Positions 13,301 through 25,600 of a stretch of 64,000 nucleotides of DNA are shown piece by piece. The number at the start of each line of letters is the position of its first letter. Position 1 is the stretch's first letter. The notes under the pieces were generated by a model. It searched no databases. It was given only the letters and a program-made list of their open reading frames with translations, and was not told the origin of the DNA. The position numbers and the translations under genes are program-made. This stretch comes from Apostichopus japonicus (taxonomy: Eukaryota; Echinodermata; Holothuroidea; Aspidochirotida; Stichopodidae). Where the stretch lies: positions 16,213,918 through 16,277,917 of the forward strand of contig NC_092570.1 of the NCBI RefSeq assembly GCF_037975245.1. The letters are read 5' to 3'.

Positions 13301-16300
13301 ATAACTGTGGTCTACCCGAAATATCAGGGAAAAGTTTCACTTACCAACAGGTGGTGGAATCCCTCCTAAGTCATTCAGGAGGGGGGGGGGGGGTGGTAAC
13401 TTCAAAACAGTTTCAAAATTAAGTTTCTTAAGCAATAGCAGTTCAACTATATTTAAGGGTGTAGGAAGTACACTTTTACACAGCATGCATTTCAGCTGCC
13501 CTGTTGTTGACTTTCAAATAAAGACACTGTTCCAAACACATTGGTCGTATCATTATTATCATGCGGCATGAACGTTGAATCTCAGTAAGCGAATGGGTTC
13601 GTTCCATCGAGGACACTCCCCCCCCCCCTTGGACACCCAGGTCAGTGTTACGACCCACAATCTCTGGTGCACTCATGCCTCCTTTGTCATGCCCTCTCTG
13701 TCGATTAAAGCACCCTTCCTTTCCTCCCTACCCGTTCCTTCCCTTGGTTATATACTAGCCTACTGTATAATTGACTCGCATGATTTTGCTTCAAAAGTGA
13801 AATAAATGTCAACACAGCCGTTAGGGTGATGTGAATGTAATATTACGCCTAAAACTCTCTTAAATCTTTGACCCTGTCACTCTACTCATGTGCCTATTTC
13901 AACCTACCGGGGCCTACAAAATGAGTCACATATTGTAGCACCGTGTCCTCCCCCCCCCAGCCATGCACACTTTCTGTTATTTTTAAATCTACCATAATTT
14001 ATGAGCTCTATTTACCCAACCCCTGCCCACCACCAGTCACCCAGATTTCTTTGCTCGTGCTACCATTGGATACGCGAACATCTAGTGTAGTCTCACAATT
14101 TATCCACCATTCTGAAGATCTATGATGAAAAAGAACCCCCCCTTCCCGCCTCAACCTTCACTATATCATTTCATTTTACCATTTTACAGTGATTGTCATT
14201 CATGTTGCCAAGGGCATTTCCTCCCACGCTGTAGCCACTCTACTTGTCTGTGTTTGGAATTTCTTTTCATGCTAGTGGTCCACACTTTATACCTTTCTAG
14301 TGGTTATGGAAAAACCTAAGGGGAAAACCTGACTATCTGGTTGACTGCATTTACCAAGAAAAAAAGAAGTGTATCAATAACTCCCATTGTTTACTTTTTT
14401 TCAGTAAACGAAATGAATGCCATATTTTTATCTTAGTCACAGTTCATATTCCAGACAGGTTTATGCAGGTAATACCCAATCCGTGAAGTGTCGGCTGGGA
14501 ACCAGACTATTGACACATACATAAACACATAAATACACACACACGCATAATATATACTGTACACAAAAGGACTATGCCTATCTTTGGCAACCTGTTATTT
14601 AATGAGAAAATGAATAATTATTGTAAAAGCCACTTTTCCTTTTTTGTTGATCCGATGTAGGCCAGGTGCAAATGACATGCATGCATGAAAAGACTTGATA
14701 TATCAATATTTGTGCAAAGTGTCTAGATTTTAATTTCCAGTTGTCTAACATGCTGTCATGTATGCAGTTCAGCAACTGTACAGTCAATGGAAACAGTTGT
14801 TCCTGGCAGTTAACAAAGTGTCATTTCTGAAGATTATCTACTGTATTTCATTGGCCTCCCCCGCCCCCCACCCTGCACCCCCTTCTGGAAAGGGACGTAC
14901 ATAGTTATTCAAGTTTACATCATTCCTCAGTTACCTCTCTCCTAGACACATATTGGTCAATGTTTTTGCACTGTTGTCCCCTTGACCTCCTCTACAAGGT
15001 GGTAGCTATTCTTAATGGCTTTAGGGAACAGTGGTCCTTGAACAAGGTTTCAAGCTGCAGGAAGGGTCTTCTCACTTAGCTTGGACGGTGAGGATAACGA
15101 TTTGAGAAGTGCATGTAGGCCGTTGGGACCTGCCACAGTAAAGACACACTTGCAGCATGGTCATTGCCTGTATATGTTATTCACCAAATAGAATTGACAT
15201 GAATTGTGGTAACACTGTATGTCTTCTTTACCTTCTAAATTTTGGCCAATCCGGGCAATCGTTGCTGCCAAACTGTCCCTTAATACAAACTAGTTCTGTG
15301 GATATTGCGTGAATCAATATAATCTAACAGCTCGATGCCAAAACCTGTCATATTTTTGGGGAACTTCTACTGTACTTGTGACACAACAAACAAAGATGGT
15401 TCCATCTTGCAACATGCTTTATTCACCATTGAGGGTGCACATAACAATATATGCTACGCTCTTCAGGGTCATCGCCCTCTTCCTTCGATATCTACAGTAT
15501 CATTCCGGAAGGTTGCAGACTTGCAGTACCATTCTTGTGTGAATTTTCAATCTACTTGAATCTTGATGTTGGTGAAGTACCTTGGGACTGGAATTCATTG
15601 GCTTGCATAGTGAGCTGTATGGGGATTTACTGTACAAATTTAGAGATTCTGTGTATCTCCTGCATTGCAGCCAGGCTTGCATGCATTGGGTGAGGTTTAT
15701 ACTGTATGTAATGTGAAAGTCCAAAACAATCCTGCCCAACAACTGGCAATGCTGAACATTGTTACAGGAAATTTATAAATGAGAGAAACTACAGTCAATT
15801 GCAAGAAAACTTTGTCTACGGTTAACATTCCCTAATTTTATACTAGTTAATTTGTGAATATTCCTTTGATATAATTTACTGAGATCATCTGGCCTTGCAA
15901 GGTTCAATGTGTGTATGTGTACAGTGTGTATTACTTCCTTATATAAGTGAGTATAGAATATATGCCTGTACATTGTTGTTGACCTTTGGTTGGTCTTAAT
16001 GTGGAGGTACTTACTATCCTATATATATAAATATATATATATATATTCATGCTGTACATGTTTCCTTGTTCCTTGTCTCAAGTGGAAACAAACATGTGGG
16101 CATGCTGTTGACTTTGGCAGTGGAATTTAGGAACTTACGATACAGTAGCTGAAAAGCAAAACTGTAGGACGTCACAGCTCATACCTGCAAGAAATGTAAA
16201 TAATTAGATAAAATCCAAAACAAATAGGGTAATGTACATACATACTTGTTGTTGAAAGGATGCCACTAGAGAATTGGGTTTATTGCTCATGTCTCTGTAT

Positions 16301-17100
16301 ATGGGTACTGTAAAGACTATAATACCGTCAATAAACTAATTAGAACTTTGTATGGAGGGATCGACCCCAATACCCGAGGTTTTCAGATATACTACGATCC
16401 ATTCTCGCATCCACACCCCCCCCCCATATGCACCTACCAACACCCACCCACCCTCCATCCCATTACAACAAACCAACTACTGTACCATAGATCATTCAAA
16501 GAGTTGCAAAATGGAAATGAAACATTTTTCAAATTTCAGTGCACACATGGCACTAATATTTCCAGGTATTTCTAGCAAATTCTTTGACAAAGCACACAAA
16601 ATCATGTGGAATGACATGCATTTCCTATTTATTTGTTCTTCTTCACATTAGAAGTTGTAGGCTAACTCTATGTAGGTGAAAATAACTTTGAAAAAAACAA
16701 AAAAAAAGGTTCAGCTTTTCACTGAAACATTGCAACCAACTCATTTCCTTCAAGGAAATATTGGTTCAGATTCTTTCCTGCTCTTGTTGAGAGTTTAAAC
16801 AAGCAGGTTTGGTACAGTTCAATTTGATCTTATCTCTGATTACTTCCTTCTTATGGTTTCCCTATGTACAATTACCCTTATCCACCTATCACATTTCTGC
16901 ATATTTAAGCTTGTACCCAGTTGTATAAGATAACACACCCCAAGAGTTTCAAAGGGCAACTCTTGTGGACATGTAAAGTCTCTGTGTTTTTTAGGTAAAT
17001 GTTACGCTCTGATAAACCTGGTATCTCTTTCCATTTAACAAATAACACAGTACACTACTGGATGTATATATGCATACTGTATATAAGACCAGGAAGGTTG
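7371..17100. other. No gene seen
   Basis: Apart from short microsatellites (for example ACATACAT near 10,010-10,050 and AT near 16,021-16,046), C-runs at 13,078 and 13,618, and frames without family features, nothing is recognisable. The 177-codon minus-strand frame at 12,124-12,657 is discussed under rejected items. Confidence 0.6.
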
Positions 17101-17103
17101 AAC

Positions 17104-17160
17104 TAGCATTTGTTACTGACCAGTAACAGACCAGTAACAAATGCTACTTAATGCTAGTTT
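17104..17160. repeat. Inverted repeat around CAGTAACAAATGCTA
   Basis: TAGCATTTGTTACTG and CAGTAACAAATGCTA are exact reverse complements within 45 bases, with an ACCAGTAACA direct repeat in the loop. It sits just before a segment (about 17,250-17,340) that resembles 63,040-63,120. Confidence 0.85.
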
Positions 17161-17836
17161 ACAGAGTAAACAACTTGAAGGAAGGCATGGCAGGCACTAA
17201 TTGACCACTTTTTAAACCATGGGATCTAGCAACTTGAAGGTATGCTGTATTGGTCCCAAATATGCTAGATATTCAAATATGGTCACCTTTGGTCAGATTC
17301 TTAAACTGTTTTTATTACAACCTTTGAGGAAATATTCATCACTGGGACATGCAGACATCGTGTGTGTTCCTTAAAAAAATCTGAGAACAATTTGGAGAGT
17401 AAACACCCCCAGGAAAGTACTTTTCGAAAACTTCTAGTGCTCAATTATAGCGTGCTATAACTTGGGGCCTATACTGACTACCTTTAAGGCTGTATATTCA
17501 AGAAGTTGCAACTACTTTGGGGAGTGAAGAATTTCTTCTCATTTTCTCATCTTAAATAACTGCATATTGCACTGTGTGCATACATGAATATTACATGATT
17601 TTTACATCTACAGAAACTACCATACTCGTCTTTGCACTTAAGTGTAATTTATTTGGCCATTTTCTGTAGTACTTGGCTATCGAATGGCATCTCGATTATT
17701 TCCCTCGGTAAAGGTGGCATTTTTTCACTCGGGGATTTTAATTCAAACATCACAGAAGAGAAAGCAAAGAAAGAAATATGGCACATGTATGCAGATTCAC
17801 GTTTATTCCGAATTAAACGTTTACACAATTGAAAGT

Positions 17837-18020
17837 CCTCTTCTGTCTCTTCCCTCTCTCCTTCTCCCTCCCCCCATCCCTCTTCTTCACGCCCCTCCCT
17901 AACCCCTCTCTTTCCCTCCCTCTTCACTGTCCCCTTCCACCTCTTTGTTTCCTCACCCCATCTCCCTACCTCCTCCCCTTCATTTCCTCCATCCATCTCA
18001 CCCATCTCCTCTCCACCCAA
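17837..18020 (+). repeat. Polypyrimidine (CT-rich) tract
   Basis: About 180 bases almost entirely C and T on the plus strand, with few purine interruptions. It yields spurious Glu/Gly/Arg-rich frames on the minus strand. A homopurine-homopyrimidine tract of this length could adopt triplex (H-DNA) structure. Confidence 0.9.
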
Positions 18021-18049
18021 GCATGTATACCATACAACATGTCATTAAA

Positions 18050-19530
18050 GGATTTGATTGTGTAATTCTTGTATATATATATATCTTGAAATTTATTGAA
18101 AACATTACCCTGTAAGTTGTAAAGAAAACTACTGACCTAAGCTTGCACAAGATCAGTTTAACCGGATTAGTTAAATAGAAGTTGTGGTAAAATAGCACTA
18201 TACCCTCTAGTGTGAGCAGTGGAGTAACTGGTCAAACACAATACATTATGTCAAGTATTTTATGGTTGAGAACATTAGGATTCTAAAGATATGAGTATTT
18301 CATAATAGGTACTGTACTGCAGTGCACTACACCCATTCATTTTAAAAGATTTAATATCCCTCTCTCAGTTTTGAACGTTAGTTATTGATCGATCGCCTGT
18401 GCCTAGTTAGATCACACTTTCTAAATTTTTTTTGTTTTTGACTAAATGTCAGTAATTATTGCAAGAAACAGTATAGCTATGATTATTATTATTATGATAA
18501 TTCCATATTTGTGGGTTTTATTCCTTGGGGTATTGCTTCTGTGACCACTATGTTTTGCCTTTTCTATGTATTAACACAGGAGCATTCTTACTTTGACTCG
18601 AGACATTTCTCTGCCCTGGGGTTACTACTTATATCCTTTCATTACTGTTATTACAACTTGCCTCATCTTCTCCTGCTTTTATGGGGTAAGTCATGTGATT
18701 AATCATGTGACATGATTTCTCAGGACCATGGGGACACAGTGCATGAGCATTTGCCTTATCTCAAACAAAAGAAATTTAAAAAAATTTCTACCATTTCTGG
18801 AATCTTTGATGTCTGACTCTTGTTCAAAAGACAAATTGAAAAATGGCTTTGACCATGAACAGAGGCAAATAAGATTTAGATTTTGGAAATGGAGAAATTC
18901 GCTGAAAACTTTCTCACAATTGTTGACCTAATTTGTATGTTAGGTCTTTTTGACAAATTTTTGCAATGAATGTAATTCATTCTTTCAATGATAATGAACA
19001 TGGTTTCATTCACTAAGCCCCTCATAAAACCTGAGAAACTCATGACCTTATAAAGAGCTAATTTCCCTCCTAAAGACAGTCCTGGCTTGAAGAAGAATCA
19101 AAGCAGAGGGAATGTTGCATATATCTGAAAAGTTTCAAAACTATGATATCCAGAAATAATGTCTTAATAAATTGATGCAAATTCATGCAAATGCATTTAT
19201 AGTTAAAGTTCTCTGTGCTCACGGCCCTCTGAAATCTCTTATCGATAAAGACCAGTCTAAAAAGAGACTTGTCAATATTGTGTGATATCTTATTCAGTAA
19301 TCAATACAAATGACGAAAATTTCAAATCAAAGTCTAAAAAAATGACAAACTTTTGATATCAGGAAAACAAAAATGTCCCTGTTTGAAATTCTCTTCAAGT
19401 TATTAACAGATTGCGCTGTCTTTGGGGTATGGTAAATTAACTGTTTTTTAAATGAATGAATTTGTTTACGATTTCGCTTCGATTTCTTTTTAAGACATTC
19501 CGTCCTTTTTCTCCTCTTTTTTTGTTTTTT
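18050..19530. other. No gene seen
   Basis: The region just upstream of the transmembrane exon of the RNF13-like gene. A T-rich frame at 18,511-18,702 is hydrophobic but matches nothing expected of the protease-associated domain. Confidence 0.5.
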
Positions 19531-19544
19531 TGAATGTCGTGTAG

Positions 19545-19653
19545 GTTTACGATAACATTGGTGCCAAACAGCTTGCCTTTACCATATCTCATCTATTTCT
19601 ATACATTCCTATCTGTGATCATATTGTGCCTGCTATTACCTGCTATATTTGGG
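19545..19653 (+). CDS. RNF13: RNF13-like exon: end of luminal region plus transmembrane segment
   Basis: The acceptor is tgtag before 19545 and the donor is gtaagt at 19654. The exon begins with the last base of a codon, then encodes [18 protein letters not shown] and a hydrophobic run ending LLLPAIFG. This matches in position and pattern the vertebrate segment with LVPEFSLPLEYYLIPF that precedes the membrane helix. It joins in phase 0 to the next exon (IAKF). The preceding exon, which should encode the end of the protease-associated domain, was not located. Confidence 0.84.
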
Positions 19654-22600
19654 GTAAGTGTCACCCTAACAGACTTTATGTCTTCCTTTCGATCGTACCG
19701 ATTTGTCGCAAGGGATCTGTTAAGAGAGTAGTAGTAGTATAGTCTATCCATACACTCGACACACGAAAGAGAAATTAGATACATTCTTAGCGCATTCTGG
19801 CGACGATTTCTGTTCAATTCCTCGAAGCCTGCTGTTTCTCGAGAAACGTTCGATCAAAGGTTTAGAATACGTTTTGCACCGAAAGTTGAAGTTGAAGTAA
19901 ACAAGTGTGATGTCATTGATGCATAGCCATGAAAAAGAAAAAAATGTTTTCGTTGTCATGAAAATTTAAGCCAGTTATCTACTTTAAAAGTGTAAGCATT
20001 GATCAGAATATGAAAACACTTATTTTGATTTTTATCTCATTTGAGCTCAACAGCGTTCACTATTCCACTAAGTGAAAGTTAAATTTGGGCCTCTGTTTGA
20101 TTTAAGTTCCTAACAGTATATTGTAAAATAAAGGGGTTGGGGGGGGGGAGGGAATTGTAGGGTTGCATCATTGTGTATCTATGTAGATCATCACATCACA
20201 CATGGTTACTTACAAAATATGACAGCTTGAACCAGCAATATATAAGGAAACCTGCTTAGAGGTACCAAGTTACCGTACATTTACGATAAACTTTTACAGG
20301 CCAAAAATAAAATTTAGAAAAAAGTTTAGGTGGCCTCTTGAAAAAATGTCAAAATTCCAAGCCAGGAGATGTTTCTGAATTTTTTTAATTTCTGAGTATC
20401 TAGGTGAGAATCTTCTAATTAATAGCAATTTGTAGGAATCATTGGAAATGTATCATTGATGTCCTCCCCTTCTCCCCTTCCAATTCTTCGACATGTAGGA
20501 AAGGCAAGTTTATAGTTTGGCGCTTCTTCCAAATATCTTCTTTCAAGATATCTTCCAAAATTCCCAGCAATTGATTCATTTTCCTTTTTGTTTGCCAATC
20601 TATGAACTTTAGACTTTTTTTTTTCTCGCAGCATATACTATATTTAGTTTCCTTTCTCAACCTCATTTAGTTATATAATTAATTCAACCAAAATAATTCA
20701 GAAAATGTTTGTATCATAATTTAACTAGATACTATACTGTACAAGTTAAAGAGTATTGTCGGGCTCTTTCAAATGATTAACCTTTCTTTGAGTTCTTCCC
20801 CCCCCCCCTTCTTTTTCTTGTCTTGAGACCAAAAGCCTATGAACCAGGGTCATTTTTCCTAGAAAATGCAGTTCATGGTCCCAAAAATTGTTCAAAGAGT
20901 CATCAGTTTTAGTCCAAAGTTTTTTGCATGCTTAAAATTTTTAGAAAATTTACAAAAGTTCCCTTCTGGAAGGATTGGCCCTTCCAAGTTAATCTCAGAC
21001 CATTTTTTCACGACAAAATTGAATTTTTGGTTCGGAGTTTGCCACTACCGTTTGGTTTCGAATTGCATTCTTTCGGGGGGAATTACTAAATCTCCATTCG
21101 TTCCCTCCGCAGATTGCAAAATTCATTCGAGATAGAAGGAGACTTAGGCGGATACGCCTTTCCAAGGATCATTTGAAGAAACTGCCAATTATCAAATTCA
21201 AAAAAGGTTAGTAGTAAATTCTTGACACTTAGAGGAGCTTTAAAACATTAAATCGATTGAAATAAGTTTCATGGATCGTATAGATGACATAGGTTCGAGT
21301 CGGGTCGATCCATATCGACCGTTATCTTTTATTTGCATATTAAATTCTGGACAGAACGTTGTTATCACCCGTCAAGTCATTGTCAGTAAGTGCCAGCTGG
21401 TTGCACCCTTTTGGGTGAAGGAGTTCACATTCTGGAGGGGAACCAGGTACAAAGTACCTTAGGTGTAAAGCTATATGTTGTTAAAAATTGCACCGTTTAT
21501 GGTTCGAGAATGATTTGATTTTAAATGCAAAAAAACTGTCATTGGTTTCCAGGTGAGGAGAGATATGACGTTTGCGCTATATGCTTAGACGAGTACGAGG
21601 AAGGGCACAAACTCCGAGTACTGCCATGTAACCATGGTGAGTTAATTTTGTCCATCCCAATGGAACGCTTAAAGGCCTCACTCACTAGATATGACAATGT
21701 TCTGAAACATGATGTGTGGTGATATTCTAAGTGATTTGTATAGATTTCAATTTTTCATAACGATTCTGTGGATAAGTGGATGATGCAGGGATGATGTGGT
21801 CAGGAATACTTGAGTGTTGGGCGGATTTGTGCGGTAGTGTGATCCAAGTCCTGGGGGAGGGGTCTCTGGGGTGGGGCATCCCCTTTCCCTTTGGAAAAGT
21901 TTTGCCTCTTCTGGTACTAACTTCTGTGCCATCGAAAAATGTGCCTGGCAGATATGGTTAAAATACTGTTTGTGATGGGGGGCATTCAGAAGTGCTGGGC
22001 GCAGCCGCCCGGCGTGACCACATCCCTGGCTGTTGTTAGTGTATGTTCATTGTTTCTGTAAAGTGATATCTACATGATTTCTTTCACATGATTTGTTTAC
22101 ACTAATATTAAACTTGACTTTACAAAACTATGTAACTTTAGATGATGTTTTTCAATGATCTCTTCTTCGCAAGTATACTGGTAATGTAGTACTAGGTAAT
22201 ATGTTCCGTGCTGTATTATAATCTCCACCTAACAACAATAAACATATATCTGCTTACCACATGAACACATCAGTCAAAAGTATCAATGTTATCCTGTTAA
22301 CAGTTATATGATCTTTGAGACTATCATCACAGGGCAATTTTTTTGGGTTCAAATATGTTTTCCAGCCAGCAAAAACAATTTTGGGACCATGTAGGTACAA
22401 AATTTAATTGGGCCTAATTTTTTGGGAGGACCCAAAATATTAATATTGCAATAACTCTGCAATAAGTAGATTTGTGTCTATATTCCACATAGGAAGACAT
22501 GAATGGCTTAAAACACTACATGTTTAAGCATCGTAAGCACTAAACGTGTGTAGCTTAAGACTTAAATAATATTGAATTATAGTGGAGTGTAACATTCAAA

Positions 22601-25600
22601 TTCATCCTAATATGCTCTACAACAGAACATTTCGAGATGAACACTTTTTACCGATATCATCAGGGTTTACATCTATTTTGTGTTTTTTTTTTCTGGTAAC
22701 CTGTTCTACGGTAAGGTCTAATAAACCCACGTGTGTTTGCTTAAACTATATTTCAGGTTCAAATATGTTAAACCCGAAAGTACTAACCGAGCAATAACAT
22801 CTGCAGACTTTTAATCCTATCGGTGCTGGATATTTCCCTGTGGATTATCCAACAACAGCTTTCACAATCTGTGGTGAATTAATTAGTAATTGAAATTGAA
22901 ATAGTTAATCACTATCTTACCATCTCCTATCTCTTTGGACTTAAATAACCATTTAAGGTTGTACAGGTCTCTGAAGTCTCCAAAGTTTCATTTTGAAATC
23001 CTGTTGAATATTCTATGAATATTCATTGCCATACCATTGTTTCACCTTACTAACACAGTTAGACATTTTTTGTTTTGTTTTTGCAAGTTCATCCAAAGAA
23101 AAACGCATAATTTCCATGAACAAGAAAATGTGTTTCTTTTACTTAAGTCCTTCCTTCACAAAGAAGAACAAGCCCTTTTGATGTTGGGAAGGAGGGGAAT
23201 GACTACTTTGATATTTGTCAATGTCATAAATATTCATCTATGGTGTAAAACCTGACATTTGAATACTGAATATTCATGGCAACCATATAAAGCATTTACC
23301 TTTTGGAAAGTGTATATATCCATATTCATTTTCTGGGGACTGTATCACTTTCATTTTGCTGAAATGTCCTGTGGATGCTAATTTTAGCTTATAAATATGT
23401 TACTAGTATAACTCACACTTAGCAGGAAGCATATATATTACTATCAAAGATGGTTACATATTTTTGTCTGCTTGCAACTTTTAAAGAAGTTTTTTTATTT
23501 TTTTATTTTTGAGTTGTTTTAAAGTTATTAGGTTTTGCCCTAATCTGGCCCGGTGGCCTCTTTCTTATCCGAAGGAGATGGAAACCGAGTAATGAGTTAA
23601 GTTGACAGTTAGTCTAACCCTTCACTTCCTGACTTTTTGCATTTGAAGGAAATACTCTTGCACCAAATAACAGCTTGATTATCAGCATGGGATATGATTT
23701 AGTTGAAATTGATGAATGTATGCAATGAAATTATCATCAAAACCTTTTTTTTTTAAATGGACTTTACAACTGACTGCCATTTCCTGGGTAGATAGAATTT
23801 CTACATGCTGGCCTCTTTATGATGCATGCTTATGTGTACTGTAGATCATTTCCCCTAGATCACAAACATTCCATTTAAGTAGTAGAATACTTTTAAGCAT
23901 CTTTAGACAGTTTTTGAATATCTTTGACTGAAATTCATTATATTGTACTGTAGCTTTGTCAACGTTTTTTGAGGTGTTTTTCTTCAGAATTAGTAGATTT
24001 TGAAGGTGGTAGTGGCCCAAATTGCAGCTGTACTGCTAAGAAATATCACGTTTTGCAGGTTTAGTAGTCAGGAATATTTATGCTTCGAGGGGAAAGAGGT
24101 AAATGTTGTGGGTCGTAAAATGTCAAAAGTTGTCATTTTTATGGGTTTCTCGATCATGTGCTTTCACTGCCTAGTAAATTCCTAAAGTTCCTAAATCTAG
24201 AACACTTATTGATTCGCATTCTGCACAGTGCTAGTTAGTAATAACCTATAAATATCAAGGTGTTTCCGCATGATGCATGGACTCCAAATTCAGGCAGTTT
24301 ACTGGTTAAATGCCGGTGGAATTTTGCTGTTTGCCAGTAGGATTAAATAGTAAATGGCAGCGGTCCTATTGCTCAGCAATGTTGCCAGTTTCTTATGAGG
24401 GGAATTGGACAGACCAGTTTTATTCTTTCACCTCCGGCTAATCCATGAGTTCAAAGAACGTGGCGAGATTTGATGAGAGGAATTGGACCGACCAGTTTTA
24501 TTTTTCACGTTGGCTAATCCGTCAGTTTGAGGAATGCTGCGAGGTTTGGTCCAGTACTTCTTTAATCGTTTGAAAAATGAAATAAAACGAAAGTAATTAT
24601 TTATGGAAGATTAAATCTTAATAGGGAAATAGATAGAGTTGGACCACTAAATAGATGAATATAATAATACTCAAAGTATGCCATTAACAACAAAGAAGTC
24701 ATTTTCATTTTCAATTTTAATTCTCTAACAAACAGTAGCAGGAAGCCAGAACATTTTTGTTTAGTCTCGTATCGGCTTCCGTAACCACTCGTTTTGAATC
24801 CGGATAATGGCCTGTTTTTAAAAAAAAAAAATGCAGTCTGCATCAGTCACCTATTGTCTCTCAAAAGAGCGTAAGTGTTTGTGACGATTACGACGATAAA
24901 GGTAGAATTTGAGTGATACAATAACAATTCAGTGGTCTAATATTATGAAATAGGTTCTTGTTTTCAAAGCTTGATTGGATACTGTATAATAAGAGAAGTA
25001 AGAGTATAAAGTGGCAATTTCATTAGCGACCAAAAACAAGGCGGGGGGGGGGGGGGGGGGGCAAACAGCTGTGGCTTGGAAGGAATCTCTCTGCTATATA
25101 TAGATGAACAAGGGACGAAATAGTTTTAGAGAATTGATTAGCAATAATTGCTCGACAATTCTTGGAAATAGCAATTAGCATTAGCAGGTACTGCATCTTT
25201 TACTAATCAAAGGTAATATTGATTAGCAACTGGCAATTCTTGGGTAGCAAATTGCTATGCGAACCCAGTTATTTCGTCCATTGATGAAGATGTCTGGGAA
25301 AGAAATTACGTTCAAAAAAAAATTTTTAGTGAAAATTTTTAATGATGCTTCAAATTACCTCAAAGTTTTGTAAAGCATTTAAATGGAGTATCAGATTTTC
25401 CCCAAAGTTGACAGAATGGGAAGGGGCTCTGCAGTGTTTGCAAAAACCCTCTTAAAATTCATGTCTTTCCATAGTTTTGTTTGTGAATTTGCAGTCTGTT
25501 TCCAAATATTTAGAAGTAACAGATTGTGTATAGAACATGTCACCTCATCTTTAAGGCTCAGCCTACATGGTAGCACTGGATATTGTGAAAATCTAACTTT

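Noticed and set aside
18511-18702. Hydrophobic frame before the RNF13-like transmembrane exon
   Set aside because: Explained by T-rich sequence; lacks the IPSVF-type motif expected of the protease-associated domain and has the wrong border phase.
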